Below, piece after piece: positions 1 through 8,165 of a DNA stretch of 60,559 nucleotides (within the stretch, counting starts at the first letter, position 1; each line of letters opens with the position of its first letter). The notes below the pieces were generated by a model. The model was not told where the DNA came from, did not search any database, and saw nothing but the letters and a program-made list of their open reading frames with translations. Made by a program: the position numbers and the translations under genes. Source of the stretch: Ferruginibacter sp. (GTDB taxonomy: Bacteria; Bacteroidota; Bacteroidia; Chitinophagales; Chitinophagaceae); contig JAURWD010000083.1 of assembly GCA_030655145.1 (NCBI GenBank), positions 1 to 60,559 on the forward strand. The letters run 5' to 3'.

Positions 1-1129
1 CCTTCCAGAGATAAATGTCATTCAAAAGACCGATCTCTGTTCTGAGCCCGGTAAAAACAAAGAAGAGCGGCAGCAACAATACCAGCGCAACATCTTCTAC
101 TTTTTCAATAAAGATGTTTCGAAACTTAATATTTTCCGGCATGATGGCGCCCGCCATAAATGCCCCGAAGAGCGCATGAATTCCAATAACTTCAGACGCG
201 TAAGAAGATAAAATAAGAATGATGAAGAATATGGCGACAACCGGTTTGCCCAGGTTCTCCCGCGTGGTATGCAGATCACCCACTCTTTTCAGGAAGGGCC
301 TTATAACTTTCAGCATCAATAACACATAACCGACAGCAAGCAGGATGATGTAAAGTGAACTTACAAAGGAACCCGCTTTCACAATGGCAATAACGGCGGC
401 AAGAACACACCAGGCTGTAATGTCATCAGTTGCGGCACAGGTTATCACGAGCGTACCGAGGCGGCTTTTATTGATCCCGCGTTCCTGCACGATGCGGGCA
501 AGAACCGGGAAGGCGGTGATGCTGAGTGCAATGCCAAGGAATAATGCAAAGGAAGAAAACTGCACACCTGCAGGCGCAAAATTATCATAGATAAAATATG
601 CCAGCCCCATACCCAGCGAGAATGGAATCACAATACTTGCATGGCTGATCACGACTGCTTCGTGCGCCTGGTTTTTGAGCACCTTCAGGTCGAGTTCCAT
701 GCCGATCACGAACATAAAAAGGATGAGCCCGATCTGGCTTAAAAACTGGAGGTTACCCAACGAAGCTACTGGAAAGAGCGCAGCACTCAACCCAGGAAAA
801 TACATCCCGGCGAAAGACGGGCCTAACAGAATCCCGGCCGCTATTTCGCCGATCACCGTGGGCTGACCGATCTTTTTACAGACCCAGCCCAGAAGCCTGG
901 CGACGAGAATAATGGTTACGATCTGGAGGAGAAGAATGGCAAGCGGATGCCGCAAATTACTGGTAACGGAAAGCAGGAATTCGGACCATTGGGATTTACC
1001 TGTTGCGGGCGTAACGACGTTGCGACCTTTTTCGAGCAGTGACCCGTGATTCATGATCCAGTACATCAGGAAGCCCGATGCGCCCACAATGAAGAAGTAA
1101 AAAAGGCTGTCTTTAAGTCTTTTCATCAT
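1..1129 (-). CDS. Kef-type cation/H+ antiporter (CPA2 family), C-terminus truncated by window edge
   Basis: Reverse-strand frame from ATG at 1129 reads MMKRLKDSLFYFFIVGASGFLMYWIM...QPTVIGEIAAGILLGPS...FLSQIGLILFMFVIGMELD..., typical of Na/H exchanger family antiporters; runs off position 1. Confidence 0.88.
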   Translation of the reverse strand, partial: MMKRLKDSLFYFFIVGASGFLMYWIMNHGSLLEKGRNVVTPATGKSQWSEFLLSVTSNLRHPLAILLLQIVTIILVARLLGWVCKKIGQPTVIGEIAAGILLGPSFAGMYFPGLSAALFPVASLGNLQFLSQIGLILFMFVIGMELDLKVLKNQAHEAVVISHASIVIPFSLGMGLAYFIYDNFAPAGVQFSSFALFLGIALSITAFPVLARIVQERGINKSRLGTLVITCAATDDITAWCVLAAVIAIVKAGSFVSSLYIILLAVGYVLLMLKVIRPFLKRVGDLHTTRENLGKPVVAIFFIILILSSYASEVIGIHALFGAFMAGAIMPENIKFRNIFIEKVEDVALVLLLPLFFVFTGLRTEIGLLNDIYLWK

Positions 1130-1209
1130 TTCCGCAGCTATTGATGGATAAAATTCAATACCCGCCGGTCCAGGTCTTCCGAAAAATTCAGGCTCGCAGG
1201 TTCAGGATA

Positions 1210-1229
1210 TTTTCTGTCGCGACAGAAAA
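1210..1229. promoter_or_regulatory. 20-bp perfect palindrome upstream of the antiporter gene
   Basis: TTTTCTGTCGCGACAGAAAA reads identically on both strands; in the gap 1130-1284. Confidence 0.6.
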
Positions 1230-1284
1230 AAAGCCAGGCGAAAAAAAGGCAATTAATGCTATAGACCAAGCTTACGCCTGCTCG

Positions 1285-2409
1285 TTAGTAAGCGATCACC
1301 TGTTCTTCCATAACCGCGGGCATCGCACGAAATTCGTATTGCTGGTTGCGTAGTTGTGGCTCAAAACCGGCTTCACGGATAGCTTCCTGTATTCCCTTGC
1401 TGGTGAAACGGTGCGGTGCACCTGCGGCACTAACCACGTTTTCTTCGATCATGATGCTGCCAAAATCGTTGGCTCCCGCATTCAGACAAAGCTGTGCAGT
1501 TTTTTTACCAACGGTGAGCCAACTGGCCTGTATGTTTTTTACGTTGGGCAACATGATGCGACTAAGGGCGATCATGCGAATGTATTCTTCAGGAGTAGTC
1601 AAATTTTGTACGCCGCGAATCTTCGCGAGCAGGGTATCTACATCCTGGAAGGTCCAGGGAATAAAGGCAACAAAACCTTTTGCATGCTCGGGTTTGCGAC
1701 TTTGTACTTCCCGCAGTTTGACGAGGTGTTCAAAACGTTCCGTGATGGTTTCCACGTGACCAAACATCATGGTGGCACTGGTGGTAATGTTTAGTTTGTG
1801 CGCTTCATGCATAATGTCGAGCCATTCCTGGCTGCCACATTTTCCCTTGCTGATGAGGCGCCTAACCCTATCCGTTAGTATCTCAGCACCGGGGCCCGGA
1901 AGACTGTCGAGCCCGGCCTCTTTCAACGCCATCAAAACTTCCCGGTGAGTACTTTTTTCCAGCTTTGTGATATGCGCAACCTCTGGTGGTCCCAGGGTAT
2001 GCAGTTTAATATTTGGGTACAGGCTTTTCAGTTCCCGGAACAAACCAACATAGTATGCCAGGCCAAGATCAGGGTGATGACCGCCTTGCAGTAACAGTTG
2101 TTCGCCACCGTAGCGAATGGTTTCTTCGATCTTCTTTTTGTATGTTTCTATATCGGTAATGTATGCTTCGGGATGACCGGGTATGCGGTAGAAATTGCAG
2201 AACTTACAGTTCGCGATGCATACGTTCGTTGTATTTAGATTTCGGTCGATGATCCAGGTAACTTTTCCGTGCGGAACCTGCTTCTTTCGCAACTCATCCG
2301 CTACATACATCAACTCGGTCAAAGCCGCATTTTCGAAGAGGTAAACGCCTTCTTCTACCGAGAGAAATTCGAAGTCCACGGCTTTCTTTAACAGGTCATT
2401 TATATCCAT
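1285..2409 (-). CDS. mqnC: Cyclic dehypoxanthinyl futalosine synthase (radical SAM, menaquinone futalosine pathway)
   Basis: CIANCKFCNFYR radical-SAM cluster motif, LLQGGHHPDLGL, LHTLGPPEVAH, QASWLTVGKKTAQLCLNAGANDFGSIMIEENVVSAAGA. Confidence 0.88.
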   Translation of the reverse strand: MDINDLLKKAVDFEFLSVEEGVYLFENAALTELMYVADELRKKQVPHGKVTWIIDRNLNTTNVCIANCKFCNFYRIPGHPEAYITDIETYKKKIEETIRYGGEQLLLQGGHHPDLGLAYYVGLFRELKSLYPNIKLHTLGPPEVAHITKLEKSTHREVLMALKEAGLDSLPGPGAEILTDRVRRLISKGKCGSQEWLDIMHEAHKLNITTSATMMFGHVETITERFEHLVKLREVQSRKPEHAKGFVAFIPWTFQDVDTLLAKIRGVQNLTTPEEYIRMIALSRIMLPNVKNIQASWLTVGKKTAQLCLNAGANDFGSIMIEENVVSAAGAPHRFTSKGIQEAIREAGFEPQLRNQQYEFRAMPAVMEEQVIAY

Positions 2410-2431
2410 AAACCATTTATAAAATTATTGG

Positions 2432-2439
2432 CAAAAGTA
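2432..2439 (-). promoter_or_regulatory. Putative Bacteroidota -7 element of mqnC
   Basis: Minus strand TACTTTTG(C), exact TAnnTTTG; 22 nt upstream of the ATG; no clear -33. Confidence 0.5.
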
Positions 2440-2473
2440 CATCCATTACGTTGTATATTTAGTTATCTGCTTT

Positions 2474-3664
2474 ATGAACAAATTAATATGTATACTTGGT
2501 TTACTTATCTCTGGTGTTGTTTGTAAGGGGCAGGAAATCTTAACTCCACCGCTCCAGGCTAAATTCATTACCCGTTTTCCTTTTAAACAATACAGTGGTG
2601 GTGTGATGGTGGTACGGGCCCAGCTCGGAGATATTCCAGACACCTTAAATTTCATTCTCGATACAGGCAGTGGGGGCATTTCGCTGGACTCCGCAACATG
2701 CGCATATTTTCAATTAAAACCTACTCCCTCAGATACAACCATTAAGGGTATGGGGGGCGAGCACAAGGTTAGTTTTATGTTTAACCAGCGGCTTCATTTT
2801 CCCGGGCTTACCCTCGAGCGCCTTAATTTTCATGTGAATGATTATGAGGTCTTAAGCAGTGTATATGGTGAAAAAATTGATGGTATCATCGGGTACAGTT
2901 TTTTTAGCAGGTACCTGGTCAAAATTGATTTTGACAGCTCAAGGCTGGAAGTATTTTCGCCAGGCGAAATGGCTTACCCCCGTGGCGGTCATACGCTGCG
3001 CCCGGCCTTTACAACGCTCCCCATTCAGAACCTGATGATCCGCGATCGTCGTAAACTGAACTTCAATTTTTACTTTGATACAGGAGCCGGTTTGTGTTTT
3101 CTCCTGAGCGAACGCTTTGCAAAAGACAGCAGCGTGTTGGACCCGAAGCGCAAAACCTTTTCTACCCAGGCTGAAGGCATGGGTGGCCGGCTTGAAATGC
3201 GCATAACCGTATTGAAGACTGTACAAGTTGGACCGTATCGTTTTCGCAATGTGCCAACCTATTTATATGATGATGATTTTAATGTGACCTCGTACCCGTT
3301 TGTGGGCGGACTCCTCGGAAACGATTTGCTGCGCCGGTTTAATATGATCGTCAACTATCCAAAAAGAGAAATTAACCTGTTGCCGAATTCTCATTATAAA
3401 GATGCTTTTGACTATGCATATACCGGTATGGCAGTTTATTACCTGGACGGATTGATCGTGATTGAAGATATTATCGCGGGATCACCGGCCGACAGAGCAG
3501 GATTAAAAAAAGATGATGTCATCATTGGGGTGAATTACAATTTTTCGAATAACATCATGCAATACAAAACCGTTTTGCAGACTCCGAATGAAAAAGTTAA
3601 ACTTACGATCAGCCGCGGCAAAGAACTCCTGATGCTTACCATCAAGCCCGCAAGTATCCTTTAG
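2474..3664 (+). CDS. Retropepsin-like aspartyl protease with C-terminal PDZ domain
   Basis: Two aspartyl protease motifs (LDTGSGG, FDTGAG) and a C-terminal PDZ-like IAGSPADRAGLKKDDVIIGVN; N-terminal signal peptide. Confidence 0.85.
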   Translation: MNKLICILGLLISGVVCKGQEILTPPLQAKFITRFPFKQYSGGVMVVRAQLGDIPDTLNFILDTGSGGISLDSATCAYFQLKPTPSDTTIKGMGGEHKVSFMFNQRLHFPGLTLERLNFHVNDYEVLSSVYGEKIDGIIGYSFFSRYLVKIDFDSSRLEVFSPGEMAYPRGGHTLRPAFTTLPIQNLMIRDRRKLNFNFYFDTGAGLCFLLSERFAKDSSVLDPKRKTFSTQAEGMGGRLEMRITVLKTVQVGPYRFRNVPTYLYDDDFNVTSYPFVGGLLGNDLLRRFNMIVNYPKREINLLPNSHYKDAFDYAYTGMAVYYLDGLIVIEDIIAGSPADRAGLKKDDVIIGVNYNFSNNIMQYKTVLQTPNEKVKLTISRGKELLMLTIKPASIL

Positions 3665-3771
3665 ACAGCCCTGGCAAAATTTCTCTCAAACTGCATCCCT
3701 TTCCCGTTCTCCCAGCCTGTCACAGTTGATTTTTAAAAGATTTATGCAAAATGTATTACTCCTTCTCTCCT

Positions 3772-3780
3772 TAACTTTGC
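3772..3780 (+). promoter_or_regulatory. Putative Bacteroidota -7 element abutting the M16 start codon
   Basis: TAACTTTGC, exact TAnnTTTGC, 3 nt before the ATG at 3784. Confidence 0.55.
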
Positions 3781-3783
3781 CGC

Positions 3784-5022
3784 ATGATTCAGTTTGATAA
3801 GTTTGCCCTGGATAACGGATTAAGGGTAGTGGTGCACGAAGATAAAAGCACACCCATGGTAGTAGTCAATGTGATTTTTGACGTTGGTGCCCGGGATGAA
3901 AATCCGCAGAAAACTGGTTTTGCCCATTTGTTTGAACACTTAATGTTTGGCGGAAGCGTAAACATTCCTGAGTATGATGAGCCGTTACAAATGGCTGGGG
4001 GAGAAAACAACGCTTTCACCACAAACGATCTTACCAACTATTATTGCCAGCTACCGGCTGAAAATATCGAAACAGCCTTTTGGCTGGAAAGTGATCGCAT
4101 GCTAAGCCTGGCCTTTGATGAAAAAAGCCTGGAAGTGCAACGTAAGGTTGTATGCGAAGAATTTAAAGAGCATTATATCAACAAGCCTTACGGCGATGCC
4201 TGGCATAAACTACGCGGCCTGGCATACACTACCCATCCCTACAGGTGGATGACGATCGGGAAAGAATTGAAGCATGTTGAAGATGCTACTTTGCAGGATG
4301 TAAAAGATTTTTTCAACAAACATTATACGCCAAGTAACGCCATCCTGGTAGTGGCCGGAAATGTTACCTTGGATAAGGTGAAGGAACTCGCAGACAAGTG
4401 GTTCGGATCCATTCCCGCAGGCGATAAATACAATCGTGATCTTCCCCTGGAGCCGCAGCAAACAGCTCCGCGATCTTTGGAAGTTCGGGCCAATGTTCCG
4501 CTCGATGCCTTGTACAAATGCTGGCACATTTACCCGCGCTTAGACAGGCGCTATTACATTACCGATCTTATTACCGAGATATTAAGTGGTGGTGGTTCTT
4601 CCCGCCTGTTCCAGGCGTTGGTGAAAGAAAAAAAATTGTTCAGCAACATTGATTGTTCGCATTATGGCAGTACAGATGCCGGCTTACTTTCCATTGAAGG
4701 CAAACTGGTGAAAGGTGTGAATATGCAGGACGCCGAACAGGCGCTCATGGAAGAGATCATCAAACTCCAGGAAGAAGGCATCAGTGAAAAAGAGCTGGAA
4801 AAAGTGAAGAACAAAACCGAGAGCATGATGGCCTTTGAAGATATGAGCGTGATGAACCGGGCCACCAGCCTGGCCATGTATGAGCTCCTCGGTGACGCCA
4901 ACCTCATCAATACCGAACTCGAAAGTTATAATTCTGTTACCCGCGATGAGATCCTGCAGGAAAGCAGGGTCATTTTCAATGAGAACAACAGCAACACCCT
5001 TTACTATTTTGCAAACAACTAG
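3784..5022 (+). CDS. M16 family zinc peptidase, catalytic subunit
   Basis: HLFEHLMF (HxxEH) motif and full M16 architecture. Confidence 0.92.
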   Translation: MIQFDKFALDNGLRVVVHEDKSTPMVVVNVIFDVGARDENPQKTGFAHLFEHLMFGGSVNIPEYDEPLQMAGGENNAFTTNDLTNYYCQLPAENIETAFWLESDRMLSLAFDEKSLEVQRKVVCEEFKEHYINKPYGDAWHKLRGLAYTTHPYRWMTIGKELKHVEDATLQDVKDFFNKHYTPSNAILVVAGNVTLDKVKELADKWFGSIPAGDKYNRDLPLEPQQTAPRSLEVRANVPLDALYKCWHIYPRLDRRYYITDLITEILSGGGSSRLFQALVKEKKLFSNIDCSHYGSTDAGLLSIEGKLVKGVNMQDAEQALMEEIIKLQEEGISEKELEKVKNKTESMMAFEDMSVMNRATSLAMYELLGDANLINTELESYNSVTRDEILQESRVIFNENNSNTLYYFANN

Positions 5023-5023
5023 A

Positions 5024-6301
5024 ATGAACCGAACCATCGCCCCAGTTATAAAAGACGCTATAGAATTCGAACTTCCGCTTAAACTTTACGATAAATACAT
5101 ACTCGACAATGGGGTAGAAGTTTATGCCATCAACGGTGGTGCCCAGGATGTGTTGCAGGTGGAACTGGTGTTTTATGCAGGCAACAGTTACGAAGAAAAA
5201 AATGGTGTGGCAGCAGCCACGAATTACCTGTTGAAAAATGGCACCTCAACTAAAACGGCCTTCCAGATAAATGAACACTTCGAGTTTTATGGTTCGTACT
5301 GTAACCGTGCCTGTTATAATGAGACCGCAGTCGTATCGCTGCATACCCTCAGTAAACATTTGCCTGAATTATTACCCGTGATGAAGGAAATGATCACTGA
5401 CTCAATTTTCTCGGAAGAGGAATTGGAAACCTACAAACAAAACACGAAGCAAAAACTTACGGTTAACCTGCAGAAATGTGATTTTGTAGCGAACCGACTC
5501 ATTGATGCCTGCCTGTTTGGCGAAACCCATCCCTATGGTAAATACCTGGTGGCCGGGGATTATGAAGCGCTTACCAGGGAACAATTACAAGCGCATTTCG
5601 AGAAATACTATGTGCACGGTCGCTGTATCATTTTTGTCGGCGGAAAACTTCCCGACAACATTGAAACATTATTGAACCAGTCTTTTGGTAAACTGGCGAT
5701 CGGGCCCCGCGAGATCACAACTTTCGTTTATCCGCCGGTGGTAGCTTCACAAAGAAAACTGCGGATCACCAATGATCCTGAAGGAGTGCAGGGAGCTATT
5801 CGTATCGCCCGGTCGTTTCCTGACCGTCATCATCCCGACTTTATGGGTGTAATGGTGTTGAATACAGTTTTTGGTGGCTTCTTCGGCTCCCGCCTGATGA
5901 GCAATATCCGGGAAGAAAAAGGGTATACTTATGGAATTCACAGCTATGTGCAAAACCACATCGGTGAAACAGCCTGGCTTGTAAGTACCGAAGCCGGCAA
6001 AGATGTAACGGAAGCAACGGTTGAAGAGGTTTACAAGGAGATGAAAATTTTACGGGAAGAATTGATCGACGAAGAAGAATTGCTGCTTGTGCGAAATTAT
6101 ATGATCGGGTCTATCCTTGGTGACCTGGACGGTCCCTTCCACATCATCGGTCGTTGGAAAAATATAATTTTGAACAACCTCGACGAACAGTATTTTTATG
6201 ACTCAATAAAAACGATAAAAACGATCTCCGCGGAATCATTGCAGGAGCTGTCACAAAAATACTTGCAGCCGGATGACTTTTATGAATTGGTAGTCATTTA
6301 G
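5024..6301 (+). CDS. M16 family peptidase-like protein, non-catalytic partner
   Basis: ATG directly after the upstream stop; M16 fold (VFYAGNSYEEKNGVAAATNYLLKNGT) without HxxEH; the longer ORF from 4880 overlaps the upstream gene. Confidence 0.88.
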   Translation: MNRTIAPVIKDAIEFELPLKLYDKYILDNGVEVYAINGGAQDVLQVELVFYAGNSYEEKNGVAAATNYLLKNGTSTKTAFQINEHFEFYGSYCNRACYNETAVVSLHTLSKHLPELLPVMKEMITDSIFSEEELETYKQNTKQKLTVNLQKCDFVANRLIDACLFGETHPYGKYLVAGDYEALTREQLQAHFEKYYVHGRCIIFVGGKLPDNIETLLNQSFGKLAIGPREITTFVYPPVVASQRKLRITNDPEGVQGAIRIARSFPDRHHPDFMGVMVLNTVFGGFFGSRLMSNIREEKGYTYGIHSYVQNHIGETAWLVSTEAGKDVTEATVEEVYKEMKILREELIDEEELLLVRNYMIGSILGDLDGPFHIIGRWKNIILNNLDEQYFYDSIKTIKTISAESLQELSQKYLQPDDFYELVVI

Positions 6302-6332
6302 GATTTTCCGCTTTACACGATTGCCAACTGCC

Positions 6333-6728
6333 ATGATATTTAAGAACCACGAGAAGCCAATCAAGACCAATCAATTTTTAATTAAAATTTTGATCACAAC
6401 GGTCAATGCATTCGTGCTGCAATACATTGTGCCCGGCATAAAATTCCGCAGCATCTTTACCGCGCTCTTTGTTGCCATCATTCTCGCTTTGCTCGACGCA
6501 CTCATTAAACCCTTGTTGGTCATACTCACCCTCCCGGTTACCATCATTACGCTCGGCTTATTTTTATTTGCCATCAACGCTTTTATCGTCCTCATCGCCG
6601 AATACATTGTGCCGGGGTTCGAGGTCCAAAGCTTCTGGCATGCCTTTCTTTTTAGCCTCCTGCTTTCCTTATTCAATTCGTTTGTGCATAAGCGGGCCTT
6701 TCCAAAAGAAAAGGCCGCCCGCCCATAA
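6333..6728 (+). CDS. Phage holin family (4-TMS, superfamily IV-like) membrane protein
   Basis: Four hydrophobic helices with LKPLLVILTLPVTIITLGLFLFAINAFIVLIAEYIVPGF pattern. Confidence 0.8.
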   Translation: MIFKNHEKPIKTNQFLIKILITTVNAFVLQYIVPGIKFRSIFTALFVAIILALLDALIKPLLVILTLPVTIITLGLFLFAINAFIVLIAEYIVPGFEVQSFWHAFLFSLLLSLFNSFVHKRAFPKEKAARP

Positions 6729-6741
6729 ATTTTCAATTCGG

Positions 6742-7926
6742 TTATTGAATGGTCATATTAAATTGCTTTGCTTGCTTACGCAGGATATTTTCAATTTCTG
6801 ATTCCAGTGTTACAGCTGCATTTGCGCCCGCATTCTTTTGTTTTTGAGCTTTTAGGTAGCCCTCTCTTTTTACCGAAGTTTCAGCGATCTGCTGCTGTAT
6901 CAGGTCACGTTCCCTATTTTTATTGGCAACAATCGTTTTAATTTCTGTGCGGGTCTTTTTTTGGAGGCTATCTGGGAGCGATTTCATCTCAACTTTTTCC
7001 AGGAAGCTTTTGTCAGCTGCGCTTGCATCTACCAGGTCCCAATGATTGTTGTTGTACAATTCTTTTTTTCCTTTTACCGCTACGCGTTTTGCTGCGACCG
7101 ATTTATTCATCGAGTAATTCATTTTGTCAACGTCTGCCTGCACTTCATAATTCTTTTCACCCTCCTTTCCATAAGCGATGTACGTCCGGTTTAATGATTC
7201 GTTCAGGGAGAAAAGCGTGCTGTCATATGGTGTTGGAATATCATCGATCGCCGCGTCCTGGTTGATATTTGTAAAGCTGCCGGTACCGCATTCACCCGTC
7301 AGGTTCCAATGCTCCCGGATGCCGTCCATCCTGTTGCCGCAATAAATTGTATTCACCAGCACGCCTTTCTTTTTAGCTGCTGCGCAAGCGGTCGTAAACG
7401 ATACCCTGCCTTGCAGGAAATCCTCATTACCGGCGATGAAGATCACTTTGTAATTCGTGTTCGCGGTATCCCAGTTTAAATCCGTCAGCGAAGTGTACAT
7501 GACCTGTCCACAATATTCATCACCGCCAAAGGTTTTTAATGCGAACAAAGTTTTTGATAGCTGGTCCAAATCGGAGGTAAAGCCACTCAGTTGTTTCACG
7601 AAACCTGATTTTACATCGTTGCTTGGCCGCCCATACTCATACAATGCAATCTCAATTTTTGGAGCAACATCATTGCCGCACCTGGTGCGCCCAAGCACGG
7701 TGGCCATGTTCCATAACTGCGCCTTAGCCTGTTCGATGAGGCCATCCATACTGTTGCTGACATCCAGTAAAATGGCGACTTGAATTTTGGGTGTTTTTGC
7801 CGGGAGAACATTTTTTTCTTGCGGGATAATCACCGGTTGCCGTTCGGATCCCGGCCTGGAAATTAAACCTGCGAAAGCGAGTAACGAGAGTAACAAGGGA
7901 ACTGCTGCAAACAAATATTTTTTCAT
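6742..7926 (-). CDS. Secreted von Willebrand factor type A domain protein
   Basis: MIDAS-like LLDVSNSMDGL, signal peptide MKKYLFAAVPLLLSLLAFAG. Confidence 0.85.
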   Translation of the reverse strand: MKKYLFAAVPLLLSLLAFAGLISRPGSERQPVIIPQEKNVLPAKTPKIQVAILLDVSNSMDGLIEQAKAQLWNMATVLGRTRCGNDVAPKIEIALYEYGRPSNDVKSGFVKQLSGFTSDLDQLSKTLFALKTFGGDEYCGQVMYTSLTDLNWDTANTNYKVIFIAGNEDFLQGRVSFTTACAAAKKKGVLVNTIYCGNRMDGIREHWNLTGECGTGSFTNINQDAAIDDIPTPYDSTLFSLNESLNRTYIAYGKEGEKNYEVQADVDKMNYSMNKSVAAKRVAVKGKKELYNNNHWDLVDASAADKSFLEKVEMKSLPDSLQKKTRTEIKTIVANKNRERDLIQQQIAETSVKREGYLKAQKQKNAGANAAVTLESEIENILRKQAKQFNMTIQ

Positions 7927-8165
7927 ACTGGTGGTTTTATTCCATGGATGCACTGATCATTTCGATTACATAATTTTTTAGTTTTCCTAACTTTTATTTA
8001 ACGAATGCTTTTCCATACACACCGCTGAGGCCACTGCAGCCGGTAAAAATTATCGGGGCTTCTACTAATTTCCCACGCCGTTTCAAAAACTTCGTTGAAG
8101 CTATAATTGTTACCTTCATGCTGAAATCAATCTTGCCATATCATCGTTTCAAATAACACCTGTTC

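Noticed and set aside
1354-1794. Plus-strand ORFs 1346-1759 and 1354-1794
   Set aside because: Antisense shadows of the well-supported mqnC gene
4880-5023. Upstream-extended start of the second M16 protein
   Set aside because: Would overlap the first M16 gene by ~140 bp; ATG at 5024 aligns with the domain start
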